NCBI GenBank assembly: GCA_049518415.1
Contig: JBEKRX010000021.1
Coordinates: 62,001-126,000 of the forward strand
Reading direction: 5' to 3'
DNA length: 64,000 nucleotides
Origin: CAVQND01 sp049518415
GTDB taxonomy: Bacteria > Verrucomicrobiota > Verrucomicrobiia > Limisphaerales > UBA8199
Shown here: piece by piece, positions 36,001 through 43,094 of the stretch
How the letters are laid out: the number at the start of each line of letters is the position of its first letter
Position numbering within the stretch: position 1 is the stretch's first letter
Notes under the pieces: model-generated
Told to the model about the DNA's origin: nothing
The model's database searches: none
Seen by the model: the letters and a program-made list of their open reading frames with translations, nothing else
Made by a program: the position numbers and the translations under genes

Positions 36001-36798
36001 TCACATCTCCGTCCGTCCCACCCCGCTGCGGAACATCCCGCCCCTATACGCCGCATAGCGCACTACTGAACCGCTCGCCTGGAACGGCCCGCTGTACTTG
36101 GCCGCCCGTCCATTCCCAGGCCCCGGAAAACTCCCATCCGTCGTGTAGTAGATCTCCGCCCCCTCCGTCGCGCACGAGAGCGTCACCATGGCTTGCTCCT
36201 GTTGCGCCACGGGCTGGCTCGCGCGCGCTGCGGGCCTGCCGGCCGCCTGCATTTGCAGCTTCACCCGGTAAGCCACCAACCCCTCGAACCGTTGCGCATC
36301 CCATATGGTATCGCGCAACGAACCCGGACCCACCACTCCCCGCAGATCCTCCGTCCGCCATAGCCCGCGAATCGCCTCCCGCGCCGCCGCCATCACCCCC
36401 ACCCCGCCAATCTCCCATTGGTGCGAACTGTCCAGGATGAATTTCGATACTGCCTCCGCGCTCATCTGCGTCCCCGTGGCCGGGTCGCAATTCAGGTTCG
36501 GCTCCTCCAGCACCACGCACGACAACACCAGGTTCCCCACCGGGCCCGAGACATTCGGGTGCAAGACCTCGAAGGTCGGCATCTCCACCACGATGCCGCA
36601 CCCCGCTCGCCCGTGCCGCGGCGCCGCATAAATCGCCGACCAATCGATCTCGCTCTGCAACCGCAGCTTCCGATACTGCACCACATTGATGTATTCCAGC
36701 GCCGGTTCACACCGCAGCCCCTGCGTCAAATCCTCCTGTAACTGCACAAAATCATTCATAAAATCGGCCCCCATCCCTCGTCCCCGCCCGCCACTCAT
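36001..36798 (-). CDS. phage tail-completion-like protein with chitobiase C-terminal-like domain, 265 aa
   Basis: Residues about 14-185 (FVQLQEDLTQGLRCEPALEY, then GRAGCGIVVEMPTFEVLHPN) resemble small tail terminator or gp37-type proteins of phages, in line with its place after a gp36-like gene. Residues about 200-260 look like the chitobiase/beta-hexosaminidase C-terminal beta-sandwich: VTLSCATEGAEIYYTTDGS, PGNGRAAKYSGPF. That domain is usually found in carbohydrate-active enzymes and is unusual on a tail protein; it may decorate the virion. The first 13 residues come from low-complexity DNA and the true start may be the ATG at 36759 (MNDFVQLQ). Confidence 0.6.
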   Translation of the reverse strand: MSGGRGRGMGADFMNDFVQLQEDLTQGLRCEPALEYINVVQYRKLRLQSEIDWSAIYAAPRHGRAGCGIVVEMPTFEVLHPNVSGPVGNLVLSCVVLEEPNLNCDPATGTQMSAEAVSKFILDSSHQWEIGGVGVMAAAREAIRGLWRTEDLRGVVGPGSLRDTIWDAQRFEGLVAYRVKLQMQAAGRPAARASQPVAQQEQAMVTLSCATEGAEIYYTTDGSFPGPGNGRAAKYSGPFQASGSVVRYAAYRGGMFRSGVGRTEM

Positions 36799-36829
36799 TC
36801 AACTCATTTAACCCCTTTAACCCCTCTGT
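36794..36829. repeat. 9-bp array upstream of the tail-completion-like gene
   Basis: Four 9-bp units (CTCATTCAA, CTCATTTAA, CCCCTTTAA, CCCCTCTGT). The unit CTCATTCAA is also found in the array before ybaB (17929-17937). The array overlaps the first codon of the downstream open frame. Confidence 0.8.
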
Positions 36830-36882
36830 TGCCCCGCTGCCCCGCTCTGTTCATCCGCGCCTCTCGACTGCCCGGACGCCGC

Positions 36883-37407
36883 CTAATTATCCGGCGGCGC
36901 CTCCGGATTGGCGTAGGGCGGCGCCGTATTCTCCTGCCCCGGCCGCTGCGCCTGGGGTGTTGCCACCGGGTGCGTCCTGCCGACCAGCTTGTTCTCGCTG
37001 TTCCACTGGCCGCTTCTTGGATTCATGGCGGGCGGTGCGGCCGCGCCGTCCGCCTTCGCCGGCGGCTCGATCGCAAGCTTCTGCTGGGCAATTCGCTCCA
37101 GCCTGGCCAGCGCCTCATCGTGCGCGTCCCGCCGGTCTCGGGTCTGCAACCGCTGCAACTGTGGGAACGCCAGCAGCCACCGCCACCGCGCCAGCGCGAT
37201 GATTTCCAGATCGAGCTGATCCGGCGTCGTCCCCTCATCCCCCAGCTCATAACCCCCTGCCCGCATCGCGCCGCGCGCCCCATTAACTACCCGCGTCAAG
37301 ATCAGCGGCAACTGATCCGCCGCCCCCTGGATGCCCTTGAGCGCCGCCTGCTCCTGAGGTGTAAACTCCCCCAGCACGTCCTCCACTGTCACTGTCTTCC
37401 AAGCCAT
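36883..37407 (-). CDS. Mu gp36-like phage protein (DUF1320-like), 174 aa
   Basis: Helical N-terminal part starting MAWKTVTVEDVLGEFTPQEQ and including LPLILTRVVNGARGAMRAGG and LDLEIIALARWRWLLAFPQL is like the DUF1320/gp36 family of head-tail connection proteins in Mu-type and other phages. The C-terminal 60 residues are Pro/Ala-rich and probably disordered. It lies after the capsid gene and before the gp37-like gene, matching the order in Mu-like structural clusters. A 350-bp heptad array begins 16 bp upstream of its start. Confidence 0.6.
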   Translation of the reverse strand: MAWKTVTVEDVLGEFTPQEQAALKGIQGAADQLPLILTRVVNGARGAMRAGGYELGDEGTTPDQLDLEIIALARWRWLLAFPQLQRLQTRDRRDAHDEALARLERIAQQKLAIEPPAKADGAAAPPAMNPRSGQWNSENKLVGRTHPVATPQAQRPGQENTAPPYANPEAPPDN

Positions 37408-37422
37408 AGTTAGTTGCTATTT

Positions 37423-37779
37423 GAGAGTTGCGAGTTGAGTGTCCAGTGTCGAGTGTCGAGAGTACCGGCTATTGGCTCTTGCCTATTGGCTATCGGCTGT
37501 TGGCTGTTGGCTGTTGCCCATCGGCTCTTGGCTATTGCCTATTGGCTATCGGCTCTTGGCTGTTGGCTCTTGGCTGTTGGCTCTTGGCTGTTGGCCATCG
37601 GCTCTTGGCTATTGCCTATTGGCCATCGGCTCTTGGCTATTGCCTATTGGCTGTTGGCTGTTGGCTCTTGGCTGTTGGCCATCGGCTCTTGGCTATTGCC
37701 TATTGGCCATCGGCTCTTGGCTATTGCCTATTGGCTGTTGGCTGTTGGCTCTTGGCTATTGCCTATTGGCTATCGGCTG
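37423..37779. repeat. 51-unit heptad array, mostly TTGGCTN
   Basis: 51 consecutive 7-bp units in perfect register. Units 1-6 are of GAGTGTC type; units 7-51 are TTGGCTN, TCGGCTN, TTGCCTA and TTGGCCA. A higher-order repeat is visible: eight consecutive units recur about 84 bp apart (units 25-32 and 37-44). The register has no one-base slip over 357 bp. All three frames stay open on the plus strand, giving Leu/Ala/Trp-rich frames that are not genes. An 8-bp CCCACTTT-type array follows to about 37830. Confidence 0.97.
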
Positions 37780-37911
37780 CCTATCTCCCCACTTTCCCAC
37801 TTTCCCACCCACTCACTCACCCACTACTCACTTGCTCCGCACTCGATGGCCCCGGCGGCGGCAAACCCAACCAAAACCAGCCGCCGGGGCCTCTTCCCCT
37901 CCCCATCGCGG

Positions 37912-38427
37912 CTACGGGTAGCGAATCGGAATAATCTTCTTCACCACCGAGGCCGCGCAGTTGGTCACGCTCGCGTTGCCGCTGTTCGTCATCGAGGCGA
38001 TGCCGACCCAGTTTGCCGGACCCGTGAAGTAAGTATCCAGGTTCGTGCACCACACCACCGGATTGGTGCCGCTGGTTGTGATCGTCAGCGCAGACTGCGA
38101 GGCCGTCTCCCACTCACTCGCGCCCGGCGGTCCTGCCGTCGGCGCCCGCACCAGGTTCACCGTGATCGTCTGATTGGTCGAAGACGTTCCCTGGCAGGTA
38201 AACCAAAAACCAATCCGCTCATAATTCTCCACCCGGATCGGCCCGCCAGTGCTGTAGCCGACCCCGTTGGTCCCGATCGAATTGGTCGGCGGGCTCACAT
38301 AGGCCACCCCCGGCGCAATCGTGTTCGTGATGTTGAAACCCTCGCCCCGGCCCGGCGCCGCACTCCACGCCAACGCTCCCATCGCCAGCACCATGCCAAC
38401 CCATCCCATCCTTTTTGTCCTTTTCAT
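37912..38427 (-). CDS. secreted-looking phage-block protein, 171 aa
   Basis: Protein with a basic start (MKRTKRMGWVGMVLAMGALA) that looks like a Sec signal peptide, then a small beta-rich domain with TNTIAPGVAYVSPPTNSIGT and ITVNLVRAPTAGPPGASEWE. It sits between the capsid and the gp36-like gene. A signal peptide is unusual for a virion component; it may be a decoration protein with a membrane-like leader, or a host-type gene that entered the block. The first codons lie inside a 9-bp repeat array, which codes MKRTKRM. I do not recognise the family. Confidence 0.55.
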   Translation of the reverse strand: MKRTKRMGWVGMVLAMGALAWSAAPGRGEGFNITNTIAPGVAYVSPPTNSIGTNGVGYSTGGPIRVENYERIGFWFTCQGTSSTNQTITVNLVRAPTAGPPGASEWETASQSALTITTSGTNPVVWCTNLDTYFTGPANWVGIASMTNSGNASVTNCAASVVKKIIPIRYP

Positions 38428-38496
38428 TGTTTTTGTCCTTTCTCTTTGCTTTAGGCTTTAGGCTTTAGGCTGTAGGCTGCAGCCTCCGGCCTCCAG
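38411..38496. repeat. 9-bp array and heptad array between capsid and next gene
   Basis: 9-bp units 38411-38446 (CTTTTTGTC, CTTTTCATT, GTTTTTGTC, CTTTCTCTT), followed by seven 7-bp units 38448-38496 (GCTTTAG three times, GCTGTAG, GCTGCAG, CCTCCGG, CCTCCAG). The gap ends 4 bp before the capsid stop codon. Confidence 0.85.
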
Positions 38497-38500
38497 GCTC

Positions 38501-40834
38501 TCACTGGCTGGTAATGCACAACCCGCCCCGGTTATCCCCCACCGCCGCCCCCAGCATTACCTGGATGCGCCACTCGGCATACCCCCCCGTATGATTCACA
38601 TACTGCACCAGCACCACCGAGATCCCGGTGTCCGGGTCCGTGATCGTGGTCACCGACCCATAGCTTGACCCAGGCAGCGCCTGCGTGTAGTCGTTGCTCA
38701 GCCGCGTCTTGGCCACCACCCCAGCCTTGTGCAGCGCCATCCCCACCAGGTTCGCCGTCACCCCCGGCGCCGTCAGGTTCGGCGCCTCGATCGGCTCGAA
38801 CCCCGCCAGCCGCGGCAACCGGTTCTCCGTCACGATCTCCGGCTCCCGCTGCCCCGCAAAAAACGTCACCAGGCTCGGGTCCGTCGCCAACTGCTCGAAA
38901 TAATCGCTCCCCAGCAGCACCACCCGGTCATTGATGGGCACCTCGTTCGGATTGAAGATCGCCGCCAGCTTCGTCAACGTGCTCCGCGCGAAATCCCCCA
39001 GCGCGACCTTGTAGCTCGCGTATGCGTTCGGCACCTTCGCCCCGTTCTTCACCGCGTAAGCGTTGTAATTCGCCAGCGTGAACAGCTTATACACCTTCTC
39101 CACGAAATACCTCGCCAGCGCGTAGGCCGCCGCCGGCGCCTGCTCGTCGAACAGCCGCCGCATCGTGCTCGCCAGCGTGTTCGCGTCGAACACAATCGGC
39201 ACCCCCACATGCTCGTCCAGCGTGATCAGCACATCCTTCGTCTGCGCCGTGCTCACTGTGCTCCAGCCCTGCGGCCGCCCGCTCGCATCGGCCGCCGTGT
39301 TGTAAGTCTGCACCGCCGGCACCACCACGATCCGCGTCGCCTCCGTCTGCTTGAACTGCGCCGGCATGTCGCTGAAATCCGTGAAAACCCGCGTGATCGC
39401 CGGAAACGCCAGCTTGAACAACTGCAACGTCCGCTGCGCCACCAGCGTCCCGCTCAGCATGCCCAAATTCGTATCGCTCACATCCGCCGCCAGCAAGGGC
39501 AACTCCCGAAACTCCTGCCACCGCGGCGCGATCTCCCGCGCGTAGATGGCCGCCATCTCCTTCGCGTGCTCCCCCTTCTGCCGGAAGCCCAGCACGCTCA
39601 GGTCCCGCACGCTGCTGTTCTTGGCCGCCAGCGCCCCATATGCCTGGAGCACCCGCGCCGGCCCCTCCTGGGCCTGGAGCCCGGTCATTCCGGTCCGCTC
39701 CCCCCGCGTGATACTCTCGCCCATCGCCGGGTTATCCGCCTGCCCTGCCAGCAGAACGATGTTCTCCGGGTCCTCCTCGATCAACTTCTGCCACTTCCCC
39801 TTGAGCGCCTCGTCCTTCGCCGGCAGCGCCCCCCGCTTCACCGCTGCCTGGACCGCCTCCGCGGCGTCCTTTTTCCGCCGCGCCGTGTTCTCCTGCTCCA
39901 ATTTTGCTAGCTTCGCCTGGAGCCCGGCGATTTCACTCTCATTCATTACTCCTCCTTGGTTGATGTTGTCGCTGGATTGCGCCCCAGCAACGCCCGGAGC
40001 GCCCGCTCCGGGAAATTCATTTTTCTGCCCCCATTTTTCTGCCCTTTCTGCCTTTGCCCACAACGGCGCTATCTCCTTAAACGCCGGATCATTCACCAGG
40101 CCCCCGAAATTCAAATCCGCCTCCGGATTGCACACCACATTCGCCGGCTCCGCCTTGTCCACGTGAAAGACCATCGAGAACGCCTGGTATGCCTTGCCCA
40201 CCATCGCCGCCCGCCCCTGCTCGCTCCGCTCCGCCCTCACATAGACGCCGGCCGGCCGGCCCTGTGCGTCCATGTCCGTCCGTGTTCGTCCGTGTCCCTC
40301 CACCCAATAAAACCTCTGCGGCCACGCGCTCGCCGCCTCATCCCGGTGGTCAAAATCAAAAAACGGCTTCAGCGCGCTCCTCCCCTTCACCAACTCCAAC
40401 TGCCGTTGCAGCGCCGCCGCTGACTCCCCCGTGATATTCACCTTCTTCCTCACCGCCCGCCCACCCTGCGAAAACCCGCACTCGTGCACCCCCGCCGGCA
40501 GCACCATGAAATCCCCGTCCTCGGCCACCGGCGCCGCCACGCTCAACCTCGCCAGCAGCGGCTCCCCGCCATTCGCCGTTCGCCATTCGCCATTCGCCGT
40601 TCGCCGCTCGCCGTTCGCCCTTCCCCCTTCCCCGTTCCCCCCCTTCTGCGTCTTCTGCGTGTTCTGCGGGCCCTCCGGCCCCTTCCCCTTCATCTGCGCA
40701 ATCTTCCCGCAGATTTTTTTCGCGCTCTCCTCACTGTGCCCGCCCCCGCACTCAGCCATCATGTGCAGCACGCAGCCATCGAACCCGCCCTTGAACGTGC
40801 CGTCCTCATTGATATGCTCACACCGCTTGCTCAT
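38501..40834 (-). CDS. phage protease-scaffold-major capsid protein in one open frame
   Basis: 777-residue frame. Residues about 90-270 are a Mu gpI-type prohead protease (LPAGVHECGFSQGG, ALKPFFDFDHRDEAASAWPQ, GRAAMVGKAYQAFSMVF). Residues about 297-390 are a coiled scaffold-like region (IAGLQAKLAKLEQENTARRK). Residues about 440-777 are capsid-like (LGMLSGTLVAQRTLQLFKLA, FTDFSDMPAQFKQ). A textbook ribosome site (AAGGAGGAGTA) precedes an in-frame ATG at 39946, so a 481-residue scaffold-capsid product is probably also made, as Mu makes scaffold Z from inside gene I. The first 90 residues include repeat-coded stretches (40570-40669). The ATG at 40834 overlaps the portal stop by four bases. A true fusion of protease and capsid is unusual; these are normally separate genes. 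Confidence 0.75.
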   Translation of the reverse strand: MSKRCEHINEDGTFKGGFDGCVLHMMAECGGGHSEESAKKICGKIAQMKGKGPEGPQNTQKTQKGGNGEGGRANGERRTANGEWRTANGGEPLLARLSVAAPVAEDGDFMVLPAGVHECGFSQGGRAVRKKVNITGESAAALQRQLELVKGRSALKPFFDFDHRDEAASAWPQRFYWVEGHGRTRTDMDAQGRPAGVYVRAERSEQGRAAMVGKAYQAFSMVFHVDKAEPANVVCNPEADLNFGGLVNDPAFKEIAPLWAKAERAEKWGQKNEFPGAGAPGVAGAQSSDNINQGGVMNESEIAGLQAKLAKLEQENTARRKKDAAEAVQAAVKRGALPAKDEALKGKWQKLIEEDPENIVLLAGQADNPAMGESITRGERTGMTGLQAQEGPARVLQAYGALAAKNSSVRDLSVLGFRQKGEHAKEMAAIYAREIAPRWQEFRELPLLAADVSDTNLGMLSGTLVAQRTLQLFKLAFPAITRVFTDFSDMPAQFKQTEATRIVVVPAVQTYNTAADASGRPQGWSTVSTAQTKDVLITLDEHVGVPIVFDANTLASTMRRLFDEQAPAAAYALARYFVEKVYKLFTLANYNAYAVKNGAKVPNAYASYKVALGDFARSTLTKLAAIFNPNEVPINDRVVLLGSDYFEQLATDPSLVTFFAGQREPEIVTENRLPRLAGFEPIEAPNLTAPGVTANLVGMALHKAGVVAKTRLSNDYTQALPGSSYGSVTTITDPDTGISVVLVQYVNHTGGYAEWRIQVMLGAAVGDNRGGLCITSQ
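40261..40300. repeat. 10-bp array inside the protease domain
   Basis: Four 10-bp units (CCTGTGCGTC, CATGTCCGTC, CGTGTTCGTC, CGTGTCCCTC) coding GHGRTRTDMDAQ in the protease. The unit CGTGTTCGTC recurs at 48459-48468, outside the phage block. Confidence 0.75.
40570..40669. repeat. heptad and 9-bp arrays inside the protease frame
   Basis: Ten 7-bp units 40570-40639 (CATTCGC, CGTTCGC and CCTTCCC types), then three 9-bp units 40643-40669 (CTTCTGCGT twice, GTTCTGCGG). In the coding frame they give ANGEWRTANGE-like and NTQKTQK stretches that have no counterpart in phage proteases. Confidence 0.9.
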
Positions 40835-42636
40835 CTTTCTGCCTCCAAAACTCTCTCCCGCCTCTGGTTCACCGCCTCCAAATCCCGCCCGCCGGCCTCC
40901 TCAAACTCCCCCGGCGCCGGCCGCCCGAACTCCCCGCTCGCCTGCTCCGCCCCTGTCTTCCCTCCTACTCCTACTCCTAATCCTAATCCCTCCTTCCCCT
41001 TCACCGGACCCGGAGCGCGGTCATTCCTGTCCGCCCCTCCGCCCCCGCTCCGCTCCTGCCCGCCCCCCACCGCGCCCCTCGCGCCGCCTCCCCCGCCTCC
41101 GATCGTCTCTTCCCCCGCCTCCGGCAGCGGAATGTCGTGCCGCCGGTATAACCACCGCTTCGGCATTCGCAATCCGGCCGACAGCAAGACCGCGTCCCGC
41201 TCCGCATTCGCGCTCGCATCCTGCTGCTTCTTCACCACCGGCCGGAACGCCGGCGCTTCCAGGTCATCCCCGTAATTCAACCGCAGAATGCTCGGTATCA
41301 ACTGCGTGTTTATTACCCCGGCGCTGAAGTTCCCCGCCGCTTGCACCACTTCGCCCCTCACCCCCTCATGCACCTCTCCCAGCGCCCGGCTCCCGCCCCC
41401 ATCCGACACATCCGTCGTCAGCGTCTGCCCCAGGATCAGCAAATCCATCTGCCTCTCCGCCCGGTCCAGCATGTCCCCCTGCGGCGAATGCTCCCCGCTC
41501 TTGGCCGCCTCCTTCAACTCCAGCGTCGTCCCCGCCGGAAACGCCGCCCACGCATTGCTCCCCATCCGCTCCAGCATCGTACAGATCGCGTCCACCGTCC
41601 CCTGCGGCGCCGCCGGGTCATAATTCGCCCACCGGAACGGCAATCCGAACACCTGCGCCAGGTTCAACAACCAATCCGCCGAAAAATTCCCCGCGCACCA
41701 CCACCACGCCAGCGGCCGCAGTAACGCCCCCCCCAGCGCCGTCCCGCTCTTCGCCTTGCAAATCGACACCAGAAACTTGTCCGCCGGAAACTCCCCCACC
41801 GCGCTCGGTAACGGCTGCAGCGTCGTGCTCTGCCACACCCCGGGACTCAGCTTATATCCCTCCCTCCCCGTCCGTCCCCGTCCGTGCCCCTCCCTGTTCC
41901 CCATCAGTTCCAGCCTCAGTCCCAGGCGGCCCCCCATCGTCCACGCGTAACACGTCGGATGCACCCAGTAGCTCGCCCGCGGCGCCACTATCTCCCCCAA
42001 CTCCCCGCACCGCCTCACCGCCCAATCCACCTCCAGCACCGTCTGCCCCTTGCCCCAGGCATCCAGCACGTCGTAAATCGTCCCGCTGAAATCATTCTCA
42101 TCCGCCGTCGGCTCCGGCCTCATCTGCCGCAACGCGCTGCTCACCAGCCTCGCTCTCTCCCTCCCGCTTTCGCTCGGCGGTTCATCCTCCTCCTGCCAGG
42201 GCGCCAACACCCAGTCCATCGCCACCACCGCTCGCTTCAACTCATTCAGATCCTTGAGCAGCCGCGGCGAACTATCCTCCATCAAATCGAACAACTCCCA
42301 GGCCTGCACATGATTGCCCGCCAACGCCCCGCGCAGCACCATCTCAATGTACTGCGGCGTGATCGCCGCCAATTGCGGCAGCAACCACCGATACGCCGCC
42401 TGCGGCCTCAGCACCCGCGACAAATCCCGGCTCAAACCCCCCGGCATCTCCCGCAGGGTCCCGCCCAGGCGCGCCGCCGCCGCCAGACTCAGCCCCGCCG
42501 CCGCCCGCCGCCGCCACTCCGGCACCTCGCGCTTCGCCCCGCTCTCCCGGCCTAACTCGCCTCTCCCTCGCTCCTCCGCCCGGAAAGAGCGGGGTCCGCC
42601 CTGGCCTTCCGCCCCTGCCTGAATCTTGTGTAGCAT
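40831..42636 (-). CDS. DUF935 phage portal protein (Mu gp29-like)
   Basis: About 601 residues; portal of the Mu gp29 / DUF935 family, the ring through which DNA enters the capsid. Recognised parts are LSRDLSRVLRPQAAYRWLLP, FDLMEDSSPRLLKDLNELKR, VMAMDWVLAPW-type segment, GTIYDVLDAWGKGQTVLEVD, and AWWWCAGNFSADWLLNLAQV followed by FGLPFRWANYD. The open frame reaches 42807, but its first 57 residues are coded by 9-bp arrays (QPIQPIQP and YSQYSQ), so I chose the ATG at 42636 (MLHKIQAGAE). The C-terminal 100 residues are low complexity and hold a 6-bp array near 40963. It is the first structural gene of the block; no terminase gene precedes it. Confidence 0.82.
   Translation of the reverse strand: MLHKIQAGAEGQGGPRSFRAEERGRGELGRESGAKREVPEWRRRAAAGLSLAAAARLGGTLREMPGGLSRDLSRVLRPQAAYRWLLPQLAAITPQYIEMVLRGALAGNHVQAWELFDLMEDSSPRLLKDLNELKRAVVAMDWVLAPWQEEDEPPSESGRERARLVSSALRQMRPEPTADENDFSGTIYDVLDAWGKGQTVLEVDWAVRRCGELGEIVAPRASYWVHPTCYAWTMGGRLGLRLELMGNREGHGRGRTGREGYKLSPGVWQSTTLQPLPSAVGEFPADKFLVSICKAKSGTALGGALLRPLAWWWCAGNFSADWLLNLAQVFGLPFRWANYDPAAPQGTVDAICTMLERMGSNAWAAFPAGTTLELKEAAKSGEHSPQGDMLDRAERQMDLLILGQTLTTDVSDGGGSRALGEVHEGVRGEVVQAAGNFSAGVINTQLIPSILRLNYGDDLEAPAFRPVVKKQQDASANAERDAVLLSAGLRMPKRWLYRRHDIPLPEAGEETIGGGGGGARGAVGGGQERSGGGGADRNDRAPGPVKGKEGLGLGVGVGGKTGAEQASGEFGRPAPGEFEEAGGRDLEAVNQRRERVLEAER
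40963..40986. repeat. 6-bp array at the 3' end of the portal gene
   Basis: TCCTAC twice, then TCCTAA twice, in register. In the portal frame this codes GLGLGVGVG in a low-complexity tail. Confidence 0.7.
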
Positions 42637-42688
42637 TGCTTTCACGCGCCCCTGTTTTCGCACATTTCCCGAACCACGGCAAATCCTC

Positions 42689-42789
42689 CATTGGCTGTAT
42701 TGGCTGTATTGGGTCTTTTTTTTCACCCCGCCTAGCGCCTCCGCCCAATCCTCCATTGGCTGTATTGGCTGTATTGGCTGTATTGGCCA
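42689..42789. repeat. two 9-bp arrays TATTGGCTG upstream of the portal gene
   Basis: Array 1 (42689-42715): CATTGGCTG, TATTGGCTG, TATTGGGTC. Array 2 (42754-42789): CATTGGCTG, TATTGGCTG twice, TATTGGCCA. Both are preceded by ATCCTC, so a segment of about 30 bp is duplicated 65 bp apart. The unit is the reverse complement of the GCCAATR type seen at 50521-50556. Confidence 0.88.
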
Positions 42790-42958
42790 TTTTTTCTCCC
42801 CGCCCATTGGAAAACTCCCGCTGCCCCAAACGCCGCTGCCGCCGGCCGCTGCTCGCTCCGCCGGCGGCTTGCCCGCGCGAAAAATCTCAGCCGCCCCCGC
42901 GAAAACAATTTCGCGAGTTCAGGCGCAATTCAAACATTTTGGCGCACACTCCGCGTCG

Positions 42959-43042
42959 GAGCGTGGAGCGTGAAAGTGTGGAGCGTAGCCGCGTCGAAGT
43001 CCCGATGGCCATCGGGACTCCACGCTCTGACGCTCCACGCTC
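42959..43042. repeat. inverted heptad arrays around a 22-bp palindrome
   Basis: Left arm GAGCGTG twice plus two decayed units (42959-42986); right arm CACGCTC, TGACGCTC, CACGCTC (43021-43042), the reverse complement type. Between them lies a perfect 22-bp palindrome (42998-43019) centred on GATGGCCATC. It stands in the gap between the phage-type block and the epimerase gene. Confidence 0.85.
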
Positions 43043-43094
43043 GACCCAGGCAATCAGATCTCGAAATCTGTTTTTGCGCGCGCCCTTAAACCCC

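Noticed and set aside
37408..37911. CRISPR array
   Set aside because: The repeat unit is 7 bp with no constant repeat/unique spacer pattern and no cas genes nearby.
37414..38454. Leu/Ala/Trp-rich open frames over the heptad array as a membrane protein gene
   Set aside because: The frames exist because the 7-bp repeat lacks stops in all three frames; the translations are repeat-derived and no start or ribosome site supports them.
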